Of a stretch of DNA of 64,000 nucleotides, positions 17,260 through 25,097 are shown one piece after another. The notes under the pieces were generated by a model, which had not been told where the DNA came from, made no database searches, and saw only the letters and a program-made list of their open reading frames with translations. The stretch covers positions 248,001-312,000 of the forward strand of contig JADLAY010000034.1 in assembly GCA_020849765.1 (NCBI GenBank), given 5' to 3'. The DNA comes from Anaerolineae bacterium. GTDB lineage: Bacteria > Chloroflexota > Anaerolineae > Aggregatilineales > Phototrophicaceae. Numbering within the stretch: the stretch's first letter is position 1; each line of letters begins with the position of its first letter. Position numbers and translations under genes: made by a program.

Positions 17260-17891
17260 AATCCTGGCTGGCGCGCTTCCTGCTTCTACTTCCCGTCCTG
17301 GCGTTGGTCGGCTGGTTCGCCATTGAGCAGCTTCCGGCCTGGACGGCGCCCGCCCTACCCTGGCTGCGCTATCCGGATCTGGTGACGCTCCCCGGCGGCT
17401 GTGAAGCGGCCAACGTGCTGCGAGTCTACAGCGCCGAACGCCAGTCGGATTGGGTCGCGTCGGACACCAGTGATGCGCGGGCGCGCGAAGTCAGCGACGA
17501 ATTGCTGCAAGCGCAGTATCCCGGCCAGGACTACACGTTCGTCCTTGCGCCGGAACCCGTGCGCGGTCGTTTCGCCGCAGGCAGCGCGCCCTGGCTTAGC
17601 CTGGTCACGTTCGCCCCGGAGACCGACTTACTCAGTCAGGGCGCGGTCGTGCTGGCTGATTTGAACACCGGCGAAGCAATTGACGTGATCCATGTGACCG
17701 GCATCAGCAGCCCGGCGGCACCCTGCGGCGAGTTCGCTCCACAACCGCAAGGCATGCGCGCGAAACTGCGCCCCTTCTTGCCGCTGATCCTGGCGGCGGG
17801 CTACATCGTCGTGGCAGGCGTAGGTTTGGTCGCCGTTCGCATCTGGTACCGACGGCAAAATTCGACAGTCAGACAAGGTGAAAGCGGTTGA
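17256..17891 (+). CDS. Membrane protein of unknown function, two transmembrane segments
   Basis: This is a 211-residue protein. A hydrophobic helix at about residues 6-24 (ARFLLLLPVLALVGWFAIE) and another at about 173-195 (FLPLILAAGYIVVAGVGLVAV) flank an outside domain of about 145 residues that contains two cysteines (one in GGCEAANV, one in APCGEF), possibly a disulfide. A basic tail follows the second helix. It overlaps the glycosidase gene (ATGA) and its own stop overlaps the MazG-like start by one base, so it belongs to the same operon. I do not recognise the family. Confidence 0.8.
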   Translation: MKSWLARFLLLLPVLALVGWFAIEQLPAWTAPALPWLRYPDLVTLPGGCEAANVLRVYSAERQSDWVASDTSDARAREVSDELLQAQYPGQDYTFVLAPEPVRGRFAAGSAPWLSLVTFAPETDLLSQGAVVLADLNTGEAIDVIHVTGISSPAAPCGEFAPQPQGMRAKLRPFLPLILAAGYIVVAGVGLVAVRIWYRRQNSTVRQGESG

Positions 17892-18259
17892 TGGATACAC
17901 AGCAGCGCGACAGCTTGCGCGAACTTTTCCTGGGGACGGCAGCGTTTTACGAGCGCTTTGGCTACGTGCCTCAGCTTGGCGACAGCGTCACGAACTTCCG
18001 CGAGGAAACTCGCGAGTTGATCGAGGCAGCGGAAGATGGCGACGACGTGCGGCACATCGCCGAAGAGGCCGCCGACGTCTTCGTCACCGCGATGGGCGTC
18101 TGCATGGCGCGCGGCGTCGATGTCGACCTGCTGATCGAGCAAGTCTACGCCGTCATCCACAAGAACGACGCCAAAACGCACGAAACGCACATCTACACCG
18201 AAGGCAAGATCCGGCGGCGCTCTTCGCTCAAACGCAGTGACGATGGAGCCGAGCCATGA
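17891..18259 (+). CDS. MazG-like nucleotide pyrophosphohydrolase family protein
   Basis: The 122-residue helical protein has the metal-binding pattern of the MazG/dUTPase-2 superfamily: E38-E39-x2-E42 in FREETRELIEA and E59-x2-D62 in EEAADVFVT. Such enzymes bind Mg2+ and cleave nucleoside triphosphates to monophosphate plus pyrophosphate, often for house-cleaning of unusual nucleotides. The basic C-terminal tail is not conserved. The start is the ATG that overlaps the preceding stop (TGATG); a TTG one codon upstream is possible. The following GNAT gene overlaps by four bases. Confidence 0.82.
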   Translation: MDTQQRDSLRELFLGTAAFYERFGYVPQLGDSVTNFREETRELIEAAEDGDDVRHIAEEAADVFVTAMGVCMARGVDVDLLIEQVYAVIHKNDAKTHETHIYTEGKIRRRSSLKRSDDGAEP

Positions 18260-18819
18260 ACCTGACGCCGCTCTTCACCGGAGAGCGCATCCGCCTGGGC
18301 GCCTTCTGCCAGGAGGACGCTCAGGCCTTCAGCCGTTGGTACCAGGACAGCGACTACACACGCCACCTGGATGCCGCCCCGGCCATCCCCAAGAGTGAAG
18401 CACGCCTGGCGCGTTGGCTGGAAGACGAAGAGCGCAACCGCGACTCATACATCTTCGCCGTGCGCACGCTCGACACCGACATGATCATCGGCTTCGTTCA
18501 CCTCGACGGCATCCTGTGGAGTCATGGCGTCGCCTGGCTGGCAATTGGCATCGGTGAGCCGGATTTTCGCGGGCGAGGATATGGCTACGAGGCGATACAG
18601 CTCGTGCTTCAATTCGCCTTCCACGAGATCAATCTGCACCGCGTGCAGTTGACCGTCTTCGGCTACAACGACCGGGCGATCCGCCTGTACGAGAAGCTCG
18701 GCTTTCGCAAGGAAGGCGTCTTCCGCGAGGCACTCAACCGCGATGGGCAGCGCCATCACATGTTTCTCTATGGCATTCTGCGCCGCGAATGGGAAAGCGG
18801 CCTGAGCGCAGAGAGTTAG
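18256..18819 (+). CDS. GNAT-family N-acetyltransferase (RimJ/RimL type)
   Basis: This is a 187-residue acetyltransferase. The GNAT core is visible: AWLAIGIGEPDFRGRGYGYEAIQLV contains the acetyl-CoA pyrophosphate loop (R/Q-x-x-G-x-G/A form, DFRGRGYG, about residues 101-108). The later strand LHRVQLTVFGYNDRAIRLYEKLGFRKEG matches the RimJ/RimL C-terminal motif. It transfers an acetyl group to an amine of unknown identity (protein N-terminus, small molecule or drug). It is the last gene of the five-gene operon; its stop overlaps the stop of the convergent minus-strand gene. Confidence 0.88.
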   Translation: MNLTPLFTGERIRLGAFCQEDAQAFSRWYQDSDYTRHLDAAPAIPKSEARLARWLEDEERNRDSYIFAVRTLDTDMIIGFVHLDGILWSHGVAWLAIGIGEPDFRGRGYGYEAIQLVLQFAFHEINLHRVQLTVFGYNDRAIRLYEKLGFRKEGVFREALNRDGQRHHMFLYGILRREWESGLSAES

Positions 18820-19856
18820 AAGTCTTCCACCTGAACGAAGCGCAAGACCGTGACGTTGTACTCACAGATATTGCTGGTGAGGAACGTGTACGGCTCTGAA
18901 ACCTCGGTCACGCCATCCGGCGCCAGCAGCAAGACGGCGAAGGGCTTGATCTCCGGCTCGGTGCCCACGGGCAGCAAGAAGCCGCCTGCGCCATACGTGT
19001 TATTGCTGCCGGAGATGAGCCGCTCGTCGATGTCCTCGCCCGTGATCCAGATGACGTAGCCATTGAGCGCCTTGCCGTCAAAATCGACGACGGAACCGGC
19101 AATGCCCAGGTAATCGCAGCCTTCGGTGCCCGCATTGCTCATGCGCACGATGCCGCTGCGGATGAGCGCAAATGGCGGTGGCGGTGGGGTCGCACTCGGC
19201 GTCCCGGCCAGTAGCGTCAATGTCAGATCGGGTGTGAACTGCGGATCGAGCGTCGCCGTCGCGACTATTGCCTCGGCAGGCAGCGGCGTGAACGTAGCCG
19301 TCGGGCGCGTCGTGCTGGTCGCGGTGGCGGTGAAGGTCGCTGTTGGCAGCGGTGTCTCGGAGACGACCACCGGCGGCGGCACGGGCGGTGACAGCGGGTT
19401 GAGCGGCGAATAGGGATTGTTCCAGATGTAGATGAAATAACCGGCGGCGACCAACGCAGCGAGCGCGAACAGGAACGCGACAACATCACGACAGCCGAAG
19501 CCTCGGCGGCGCGGCGCAGCAGCGGGCTGCTGCCGGACGCTCTGTTTTGCGCGGGAAGCGGCCGGTTTCTCCACTGGAATCGGCGGGAAGCGTTCCGCAG
19601 CCGGTTTGCGCCGGGGCGGGCGCACGGGAGGCGGCGGCGGTGCAGCGCTCTCCTCCGGAACCGGATCGGGCACTGGCGCTGCTTCCTCCGGCTGTGGAAC
19701 CTCGACCTCTTCGACGTCCGAAGATGACTCGTCCGCCTGTGGGGTCTCCTCAGGTGTCGGCGATAGATCGCGCGCTTCAATCCGGCGCTTACGTTCGCGC
19801 GGGCTGCTGCGTCGCGTTCCGCCAGAAGACGGCTTTTTTTCCTTGTCGTCGGCCAT
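18816..19856 (-). CDS. Membrane-anchored protein with Pro-rich stalk and conserved 85-residue two-Cys domain (copy 2)
   Basis: This is a 346-residue protein. Residues 1-120 are charged and Pro-rich and predicted cytosolic, a single membrane helix is at about 126-146 (VVAFLFALAALVAAGYFIYIW), and a Pro/Thr-rich stalk runs to about 230. The last 100 residues form a compact domain with Cys247 and Cys331 separated by 83 residues. Its motifs GIAGSVVDFDGKALNGYV and SGSNNTYGAGGF recur in the neighbouring gene with the same Cys spacing. The domain resembles a carboxypeptidase-regulatory-like beta sandwich, but this is only by pattern. An AGAG site precedes the ATG. Function unknown; surface display is inferred from topology. 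Confidence 0.85.
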   Translation of the reverse strand: MADDKEKKPSSGGTRRSSPRERKRRIEARDLSPTPEETPQADESSSDVEEVEVPQPEEAAPVPDPVPEESAAPPPPPVRPPRRKPAAERFPPIPVEKPAASRAKQSVRQQPAAAPRRRGFGCRDVVAFLFALAALVAAGYFIYIWNNPYSPLNPLSPPVPPPVVVSETPLPTATFTATATSTTRPTATFTPLPAEAIVATATLDPQFTPDLTLTLLAGTPSATPPPPPFALIRSGIVRMSNAGTEGCDYLGIAGSVVDFDGKALNGYVIWITGEDIDERLISGSNNTYGAGGFLLPVGTEPEIKPFAVLLLAPDGVTEVSEPYTFLTSNICEYNVTVLRFVQVEDF

Positions 19857-19918
19857 CTCGGTCTCTCCAGGCAGGTCGTCGCTCGTTATAGCACGTTATT
19901 CATGCCGAGACAACCGAG

Positions 19919-20713
19919 TCAGAATGGGCGCGTCTGGATGAAATTGACCAGGGCCAGGTTACGCGTGCAATCCCCCGGAAAACTGACCGTGACCTGCGAC
20001 GAAATGCGCGTCCCCTGAGTTGTGATCAGTTCGACGACGTAATTCCCAGTACCAACCGCCGTCCCGACCGAGATCTCCCAGCCGCCTGCCCCATAGAGGC
20101 TGTTGCTGCCGCTGACGGTGTACTGGTCGAAATTGCCGGCACCGAAGACGTGCACCTGAATGTTGGTCAGCGGCGAGCCGTTGACGTCGAACACCTGCCC
20201 GCCGATGCCCTGCCAGGCACAACCGGCCGTATTGGCGAAGTTGGTCGTGAAGCTGGCGCCGTCGCCGCGCACGTCAAACGGGAACGGCGAAGGCGTTGGC
20301 CCCGTCGGCGAGGGTTCCAGCGTCGGCAGCGGCGTATCGGTCGCCGTGGCAGTGGCTATGTCGGTAGACGTTGCGATCGGTGTATCAGTCGCCGTGGCGG
20401 AAGGTTCAGGCGTAAGCGTTGCCGTCGGCGGTTCGGGCGTCGCCGTCGGAATGGGCGTACTTGTGGGTGCAGGCGTGATGCTGGGCACGAGAGTCTGGGT
20501 TGGAGTCGGCGTCGCGGTCGGCAAATCCGGGGCCGTCGCCGTTGCCGACGCGGTAAGCGTCGGCAACACTGCGACCGTCGGTACAACGGCTTCAACCTCT
20601 GATGTGGCTGGTGTACTGGTGAACTGCCAGACCACATAGATGCAAGCCAGTATCGACAGGATCAAGAAAATAAGGGCAATAATGTTGTATATGGCCGACG
20701 AACCTCTAGACAT
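19919..20713 (-). CDS. Membrane-anchored protein with Pro/Thr-rich stalk and conserved 85-residue two-Cys domain (copy 1)
   Basis: The 264-residue paralogue of the next gene has an N-terminal membrane helix at about residues 9-29 (NIIALIFLILSILACIYVVW), then a stalk of repeated Pro/Thr/Ala units to about residue 150. The C-terminal domain has Cys165 and Cys249 separated by 83 residues and the motifs GIGGQVFDVNGSPLTN and SGSNSLYGAGGW. Both copies end 15 residues after the second Cys. The short cytosolic part distinguishes it from copy 2, which carries about 120 cytosolic residues. It lies 35 bases after the PpiC lipoprotein gene, likely on one transcript. Not a recognised family. Confidence 0.85.
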   Translation of the reverse strand: MSRGSSAIYNIIALIFLILSILACIYVVWQFTSTPATSEVEAVVPTVAVLPTLTASATATAPDLPTATPTPTQTLVPSITPAPTSTPIPTATPEPPTATLTPEPSATATDTPIATSTDIATATATDTPLPTLEPSPTGPTPSPFPFDVRGDGASFTTNFANTAGCAWQGIGGQVFDVNGSPLTNIQVHVFGAGNFDQYTVSGSNSLYGAGGWEISVGTAVGTGNYVVELITTQGTRISSQVTVSFPGDCTRNLALVNFIQTRPF

Positions 20714-20748
20714 GTAGACCCTGCCTCCCCTGCAACCCGTACAGCAAC

Positions 20749-21612
20749 CTAAATATATCGCTCAATTTGAGCGCTTGCCGTCAAGCTGGCTAACCAGGTC
20801 TCGAATTGTTTCTGTGCAAGCTGAGCGCGCCGATCGTCGCTGAGCGGCAGCGTCGCCCGCTCCAGCGTCTGGATCACGTGATAGCCCAGCGTCGTTTGAA
20901 TCGGGCCAGCGATCTGCATCGGCTCCAGCGAGAAGGCGACCGTCGCCAGCACGGGGTCGATCAGTTCGTCCTGGGTAAACCAACCCAGATCGCCGCTCTG
21001 GTCGCGCGTCGTCAGGTCTTTCGACAACAGCGCCAGGGCTGCGAAGTCTTCCCCATTACGCAGCCGATCCAGGATCGAATTGGCCTCTTGTTCGGTATCG
21101 ACCAGGATGTGGCGCGCGTGCACCTGCAAGACATCCTGATTCAAACTGGCGGTGACGAGATCGCGCATTTTCGCCGTGAGCAGGCCGATGCGGACGGTCT
21201 CGCGGAATTCGTCCTCGGTGTACAGATTGTCGTTCAACCAGTCTTGCCAGCCGGAGCCATCCCCGGCCAGGCTCTGCAGCGACGCGATTTCCTGGTCGAC
21301 TTCCGCATCACTGACGGTGACCTGCTGGCGCTCGGCATCCTGAGAGATCAAGAGTTGCTCGATGAGCAGATTGAGCACGGTCGCCCGCGCCGCGTCAGGA
21401 TCGGCCGCATTGACCTGTTGTTGAAAACGCGCAAGCTCGCGTTCGAATTGAGCAATGGTGATGCCTTCCCCGTTCACCATGGCGACGAGATCCTGTCCAG
21501 CCGGATTTGTGGGCAGCACTGCGGGGGTCGCTGTAGAAGGTAAAGGATCGGCAGTGGCACACGCCACAAGCGCAAACATGAGCACAATCAAGAATCCAGC
21601 TAGACGATGCAC
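20749..21612 (-). CDS. Parvulin-type peptidyl-prolyl isomerase lipoprotein (PrsA/SurA-like)
   Basis: This protein has about 287 residues if started at the GTG that gives MHRLAGFLIVLMFALVACAT, a lipoprotein signal with lipobox LVAC. AGAGGA lies about four bases upstream. TTG codons 15 and 21 bases earlier are alternatives. The N-terminal SurA-like helical chaperone part (about 40-165) is followed by a parvulin domain (about 165-270: VHARHILVDTEQEANSIL, FAALALLSKDLTT, GDLGWFTQDEL, GYHVIQTLER). It should help fold exported proteins outside the membrane; the neighbouring anchored proteins with cysteines could be clients, which is speculation. Confidence 0.88.
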   Translation of the reverse strand: MHRLAGFLIVLMFALVACATADPLPSTATPAVLPTNPAGQDLVAMVNGEGITIAQFERELARFQQQVNAADPDAARATVLNLLIEQLLISQDAERQQVTVSDAEVDQEIASLQSLAGDGSGWQDWLNDNLYTEDEFRETVRIGLLTAKMRDLVTASLNQDVLQVHARHILVDTEQEANSILDRLRNGEDFAALALLSKDLTTRDQSGDLGWFTQDELIDPVLATVAFSLEPMQIAGPIQTTLGYHVIQTLERATLPLSDDRRAQLAQKQFETWLASLTASAQIERYI

Positions 21613-21671
21613 ACAGTATCCTCTCAACGACAAATGGAAACGTCACGAAAAATCGTATAGATACTCGGTTC

Positions 21672-21700
21672 ATTATAGCTTTGTTTGTTCTGTGAGACAC
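21672..21700 (-). promoter_or_regulatory. Predicted promoter of the PpiC lipoprotein gene
   Basis: A consensus TATAAT (21677-21672, minus strand) lies about 60 bases before the GTG start, just after the terminator of the upstream operon. The -35 candidate at 17-base spacing is GTGTCT, which is weak. Reported mainly for the perfect -10. Confidence 0.45.
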
Positions 21701-21742
21701 AAAAGAAGCCGTGCCATGACCATCGGGTCATTAAGCACGGCT
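21700..21742 (-). terminator. Intrinsic terminator after the ABC permease operon
   Basis: A strong hairpin with arms AGCCGTGC (21707-21714) and GCACGGCT (21735-21742) contains an inner ATGACC/GGTCAT stem. On the minus strand it is followed by TTCTTTTGTG. It ends transcription of the PadR-HAAS-ABC exporter operon, whose last stop is at 21945. Confidence 0.7.
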
Positions 21743-21800
21743 GATGGGAGGCAGTTCACTTAATCGAGAGGTGGTCATACTTCAGTTTCGGCGCTGTCTA

Positions 21801-21886
21801 CCCTCAACCCCCGGCCACTTCTCCCTGACGGAGAAGGGAAGAAGAATCGGCTCCGAAAGTCAGGGAGCGGGATTTAGGGTGAGGGC
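21801..21886. repeat. Nested palindromic intergenic repeat element
   Basis: The outer ends CCCTCAACCC and GGGTGAGGG are inverted copies of each other with one extra base. Inside are the hairpins CTTCTCC/GGAGAAG and GGCTCC/GGGAGC-like arms around TCAGGGAG. The layout is that of small non-coding palindromic elements of the REP/MITE type. It sits in the 332-base gap between the permease gene and the PpiC gene; the rest of that gap holds the terminator and promoter listed separately. Confidence 0.55.
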
Positions 21887-21944
21887 AAAAAGGGCAACAA
21901 AGGTTCATAACGATTTATGGTCACGCCTCACTTGATCCGGCAGG

Positions 21945-22832
21945 CTAATTCGTGATGTCCTGGCGCATGAACAGATAGCACGCGAGGCCGATTAGACCGA
22001 CGATCCAGGCGAGCACGAGCACAGTCGAGGTTTCGACGCTAAAGGCTCCACAGCAGTTGTAGGATTCGAGAAACAGGGGCGTGTAACCGTTACCATAGTT
22101 CGACCAGGAACTGAGATTCGCCAGATTGTAGCCCGGTGTGTACAGGTAAATGCGGAAGATGTCTGTTTGCTGCGTAATGCTGGCGATGATGGTGAGCGCG
22201 ATCAAAAGCCCCTGCTCGAACAAGGCAAGCAGCGCGCCAACGACAATTGCACCGAGGATGGATCGGGTGAGGATAGCGCCGACGGCGGCGTAGCAGGCCG
22301 CGATGATCGCAGCCGAGAACGAGATCGCCGCCTGGGAGCCGAACGCACGCAAGAACTCCGCCCAGGCAGGGCCGTCCATGTCGCCCAACGCCGGGCCATA
22401 AGAGGCGCCCGCTGCCGCAGAAACGACACCACTCATGACCGTCACAATCAGGACCATTGCAACAAAGGCAGTCAGCGCATAAACAGCCACGGTCAGGAAC
22501 TTGTTCAGGATCAACGGCAATCGTTGGCGACGCGGCAGCAGATTCTTCCACATCTGCCGTTGATATTCACCGCCGAACACATCAGCAGCGAACCCGACCA
22601 GCATGAAGCGTCCCAACTCGGAGTTGACGAAGCCCCAGGCAGTTTGCGCCTGGCCCGTCCAGGTCGGCGGCGCGGCATTGATGGCTACCCGGAACTGTTC
22701 CGAAAAAGCGGCAGAAATCGTGGCGAAGATCAATAGCACCAGCGCTGTGACCGGGAAGATCCAGATGAAAACGCCGAGCACGATCCGGTTACCGGCGATC
22801 TTGCTCCACTCAGCGCGAAACAGACTCACCAT
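21945..22832 (-). CDS. ABC-2 type exporter permease
   Basis: The 295-residue permease starts at MVSLFRAEWSKIAGNRIVLG, the usual N-terminus of ABC-2 permeases of the BcrB/NatB kind. The larger open frame upstream lies inside the ATPase gene. About six hydrophobic segments are visible, e.g. about 24-46, 140-165, 176-200, 210-235 and the last helix TVLVLAWIVGLIGLACYLFM. A motif FGGEYQRQMWKNLLPRRQRLP in the first large loop fits the coupling region. The gene overlaps the ATPase stop by 23 bases. It probably exports an antimicrobial peptide or lipid, as for BcrAB-type systems; the real substrate is unknown. Confidence 0.88.
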   Translation of the reverse strand: MVSLFRAEWSKIAGNRIVLGVFIWIFPVTALVLLIFATISAAFSEQFRVAINAAPPTWTGQAQTAWGFVNSELGRFMLVGFAADVFGGEYQRQMWKNLLPRRQRLPLILNKFLTVAVYALTAFVAMVLIVTVMSGVVSAAAGASYGPALGDMDGPAWAEFLRAFGSQAAISFSAAIIAACYAAVGAILTRSILGAIVVGALLALFEQGLLIALTIIASITQQTDIFRIYLYTPGYNLANLSSWSNYGNGYTPLFLESYNCCGAFSVETSTVLVLAWIVGLIGLACYLFMRQDITN

Positions 22833-23742
22833 CAGGTTCCTCCTGTGTGACCGAGAGAAAGAACGATTCGAGGCTCTGACGTTGGGGACTGATCTCAAAC
22901 ACCTGGATATCCTGCTCGACCAGCTTACGCACGATGACGGGCGCGTCCGCGCGCGCGGCGTCGGCCAGGAGGGCACCGTCGGTGACGGCGACGCGCCAAT
23001 GATCGGACAGCACGGCTGAGGCTTTGTCGATTGGCGTGGCGTCGATGTGCAGCCGGGGGCGCTCGGCCAGCAAGTCGCTGACTTTCCCCTCGCGCACGAT
23101 GTGCCCCTTGTTGATGATGGCGACGCGGTCGCAAACCTGCTCGACCTCACCCAGCATGTGACTGCTCAGAAAGACCGTCTTGCCCTGCTCCGTAACCAGC
23201 GCACTGATGAACCGGCGCATCTCCTGGATGCCTGCCGGGTCGAGGCCGTTGGTCGGTTCGTCCAGGATGACGAGTTCGGGATCGCCCAGGAGCGCGGCGG
23301 CAATGCCCATCCGCTGCTTCATGCCGGTCGAGTAGCCGCCTGCCCGGCGATCCGCCCGGTCAGCCATGCCGACCTGATGAATCAGGCGGTCGATGCGCCC
23401 GGCATCGAAGTAATCGCCGGTGCGCGCCAGCACTTCCAGATTCTTGCGCCCGGTCAGATACGGGTAGAAGGTCGCGCCCTCGACCAGTGCCCCGACCCGG
23501 CGTAAGACCTCGTGGACGCGGCGTGTCGGCTGGCCAAACAGGCGCGCCTCGCCGGACGTCGGACGAATGAGATCGAGCAGGATGCGGATGGTGGTCGTCT
23601 TCCCCGCGCCATTCGGACCCAGAAAACCATAGACCTGCCCGGTTTCGATCTGCAAGTCAAGTTTGTTCAAGGCTACGACGGTCTTTTTCTTGCGGCCGAA
23701 CTGCTTGGTCAAACTCTGCGTTTCGATGGCGAATGTCGTCAT
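22810..23742 (-). CDS. ABC exporter ATP-binding protein (BcrA/CcmA-like)
   Basis: The 310-residue ATPase has Walker A GPNGAGKTTT (about 41-50), the signature region GYSTGMKQRMGIAAALL (about 138-154), Walker B LVILDEPTNGLDP, and the H-loop SSHML. The C-terminal extension carries a divergent regulatory domain. An AGAGG lies five bases before the ATG. Partners are the overlapping permease and, upstream, a HAAS-type membrane protein and PadR regulator. The gene order PadR / HAAS-containing protein / ATPase / permease suggests an inducible exporter. Confidence 0.92.
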   Translation of the reverse strand: MTTFAIETQSLTKQFGRKKKTVVALNKLDLQIETGQVYGFLGPNGAGKTTTIRILLDLIRPTSGEARLFGQPTRRVHEVLRRVGALVEGATFYPYLTGRKNLEVLARTGDYFDAGRIDRLIHQVGMADRADRRAGGYSTGMKQRMGIAAALLGDPELVILDEPTNGLDPAGIQEMRRFISALVTEQGKTVFLSSHMLGEVEQVCDRVAIINKGHIVREGKVSDLLAERPRLHIDATPIDKASAVLSDHWRVAVTDGALLADAARADAPVIVRKLVEQDIQVFEISPQRQSLESFFLSVTQEEPDGESVSR

Positions 23743-23754
23743 GCAAACCTCTTT

Positions 23755-24615
23755 CTAGGCGTGTGATCCGCGCCAGGGGATGTCGGAGGACTGTCGAGCT
23801 GCGCGCACGAAGATCAGGATCAGGATTGCCTGGCGGGCCAGACCGGCAATCGTCATCACCAGGGCCATCGGGATGATGACGCCGGGATTGCTCATCAGCA
23901 CACCCGCCCCAACACCGATAAGCCCCAGGCCATTGACGACCAGGGAGGCGTAGAGCAGCCTGCGAAATGGCAGGCCGGCATGCTGGCCCAGAGTGTCCGA
24001 GAGAATCAGCCAGCCGACGCCGGTGGCCACGATGCTCATGGCGAGCAAGACGTGCACCACGCTGACCATCTGCAGCGATGGGCCAAGCTGAGTCAGCACA
24101 AGTGGGTCGATGAAGACGACCATCACGGGGAACGAATAACCACCCAACATGCCAAGGCTGCCGACGACTGCCGAACTGAGCAGGCCGATCTCGATCGTGG
24201 TGATGGCGACGGCAGCATGCTTCTTTGGGCCCGGCACGTCGAGCAGCGTGCGCAGAGACTCTAGGATGTAGCAACCGAAGGCGATACCAAACATAGTGAA
24301 GGCGAGCGGCTGAAACGCGAAGAATGCGCCGATGACAAGGAAGAACAGCGAGATCATCGTCACCAGGGCTGCCCGCAGGAAGCGCCGCCGTGCCAGATGC
24401 ACCGCGCACAACGCGCGATGTGTGGCGCGCGGACTGCCGAGCTGTGCCAGTGCAGCGCGATGCGCATCTATGGGCAAGAAGCCAAGGCTGCATTGCTCGG
24501 CAAAGGCATCTTCATAATGCGCCGCCAATTCCTCGGCGATCATGGCCTTGATGGGCGCGGGCAGGCCACGGGTCGCGGTGGAGAGCCAGCGCTGGAAATC
24601 GTGTTGCACGCTCAT
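23755..24615 (-). CDS. HAAS-like N-terminal domain membrane protein
   Basis: This is a 286-residue protein. The N-terminal about 60 residues (PAPIKAMIAEELAAHYEDAF, then AHRAALAQLGSP) resemble the HAAS/permease-prefix helical domain that often follows PadR genes. About seven hydrophobic helices follow (from about residue 70 to the end), with no catalytic motif recognised. The start is the ATG that overlaps the PadR stop by four bases. In other genomes such proteins act as signalling or membrane partners of PadR-regulated transporters; here the job is unknown. Confidence 0.78.
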   Translation of the reverse strand: MSVQHDFQRWLSTATRGLPAPIKAMIAEELAAHYEDAFAEQCSLGFLPIDAHRAALAQLGSPRATHRALCAVHLARRRFLRAALVTMISLFFLVIGAFFAFQPLAFTMFGIAFGCYILESLRTLLDVPGPKKHAAVAITTIEIGLLSSAVVGSLGMLGGYSFPVMVVFIDPLVLTQLGPSLQMVSVVHVLLAMSIVATGVGWLILSDTLGQHAGLPFRRLLYASLVVNGLGLIGVGAGVLMSNPGVIIPMALVMTIAGLARQAILILIFVRAARQSSDIPWRGSHA

Positions 24616-24932
24616 GACAGTTGAGCGCCTTTCAGGATGTCGTTGACGGCGCTCGAATAGCGTGACCACTCATCCAGTTCCTCTTCCAGCAGAGCGCGAC
24701 CGTCCTGTGTCAGGCGGTAGTAACGGCGTGTTCTGCCGTTCTCCGCCTGCTCGAAGGCCTGGATCATGCCCTGCCCTTCCAGGCCGTGGAGCGTGGGATA
24801 GAGCGTGCCCTCTTTGAAATCCAGGATGCCCTGCGATTGCTGCTTGATCGCCTTAGCTATCTGGTAGCCGTGGTTTGGCCCCTTGGAGAGCACATACAGG
24901 ATCAACAAGGTCAGACTGCCACGAAAGTTCAT
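24612..24932 (-). CDS. PadR-family transcriptional regulator
   Basis: The 106-residue winged-helix repressor has the family pattern LTLLILYVLSKGPNHGYQIAKAI (about 7-29), then FKEGTLYPTLHGLEGQGMI and RTRRYYRLTQDGRALLEEEL. PadR proteins bind palindromes near their own promoters and release DNA on binding a drug-like ligand. A GAGGA site lies six bases before the ATG; the preceding GTG codon could also start it. It heads the operon with the HAAS protein and the ABC exporter. An inverted repeat about 12 bases upstream is a likely operator. Confidence 0.92.
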   Translation of the reverse strand: MNFRGSLTLLILYVLSKGPNHGYQIAKAIKQQSQGILDFKEGTLYPTLHGLEGQGMIQAFEQAENGRTRRYYRLTQDGRALLEEELDEWSRYSSAVNDILKGAQLS

Positions 24933-24943
24933 CACCCATCCTC

Positions 24944-24964
24944 ATACATAGGTTTTCTATGTAT
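24944..24964. promoter_or_regulatory. Candidate PadR operator
   Basis: A perfect 8-bp inverted repeat, ATACATAG (24944-24951) and CTATGTAT (24957-24964) with a 5-base spacer, lies 12 bases upstream of the padR-like start. It overlaps an AT-rich segment that could hold the -10 region. PadR regulators commonly bind such sites; binding here is inferred. Confidence 0.55.
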
Positions 24965-25097
24965 AGAATAGTCGTATATTGCCGCTTTGACCGTTGAGAT
25001 TTCGTGCCCACGGATGCGAAAAGGGTCACATTCGCAGCCCATAGCAAGCAATGCTACAATAAACGGAGTTTCGGGCGTGCTAACGGGAGAGATCGCA

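Noticed and set aside
20280..20620. GT-rich repeat-like DNA that looks like a tandem repeat
   Set aside because: It is the coding sequence of a Pro/Thr-rich stalk on the minus strand; the similar stretch at 19140-19400 has the same cause. No unit of fixed length is conserved.
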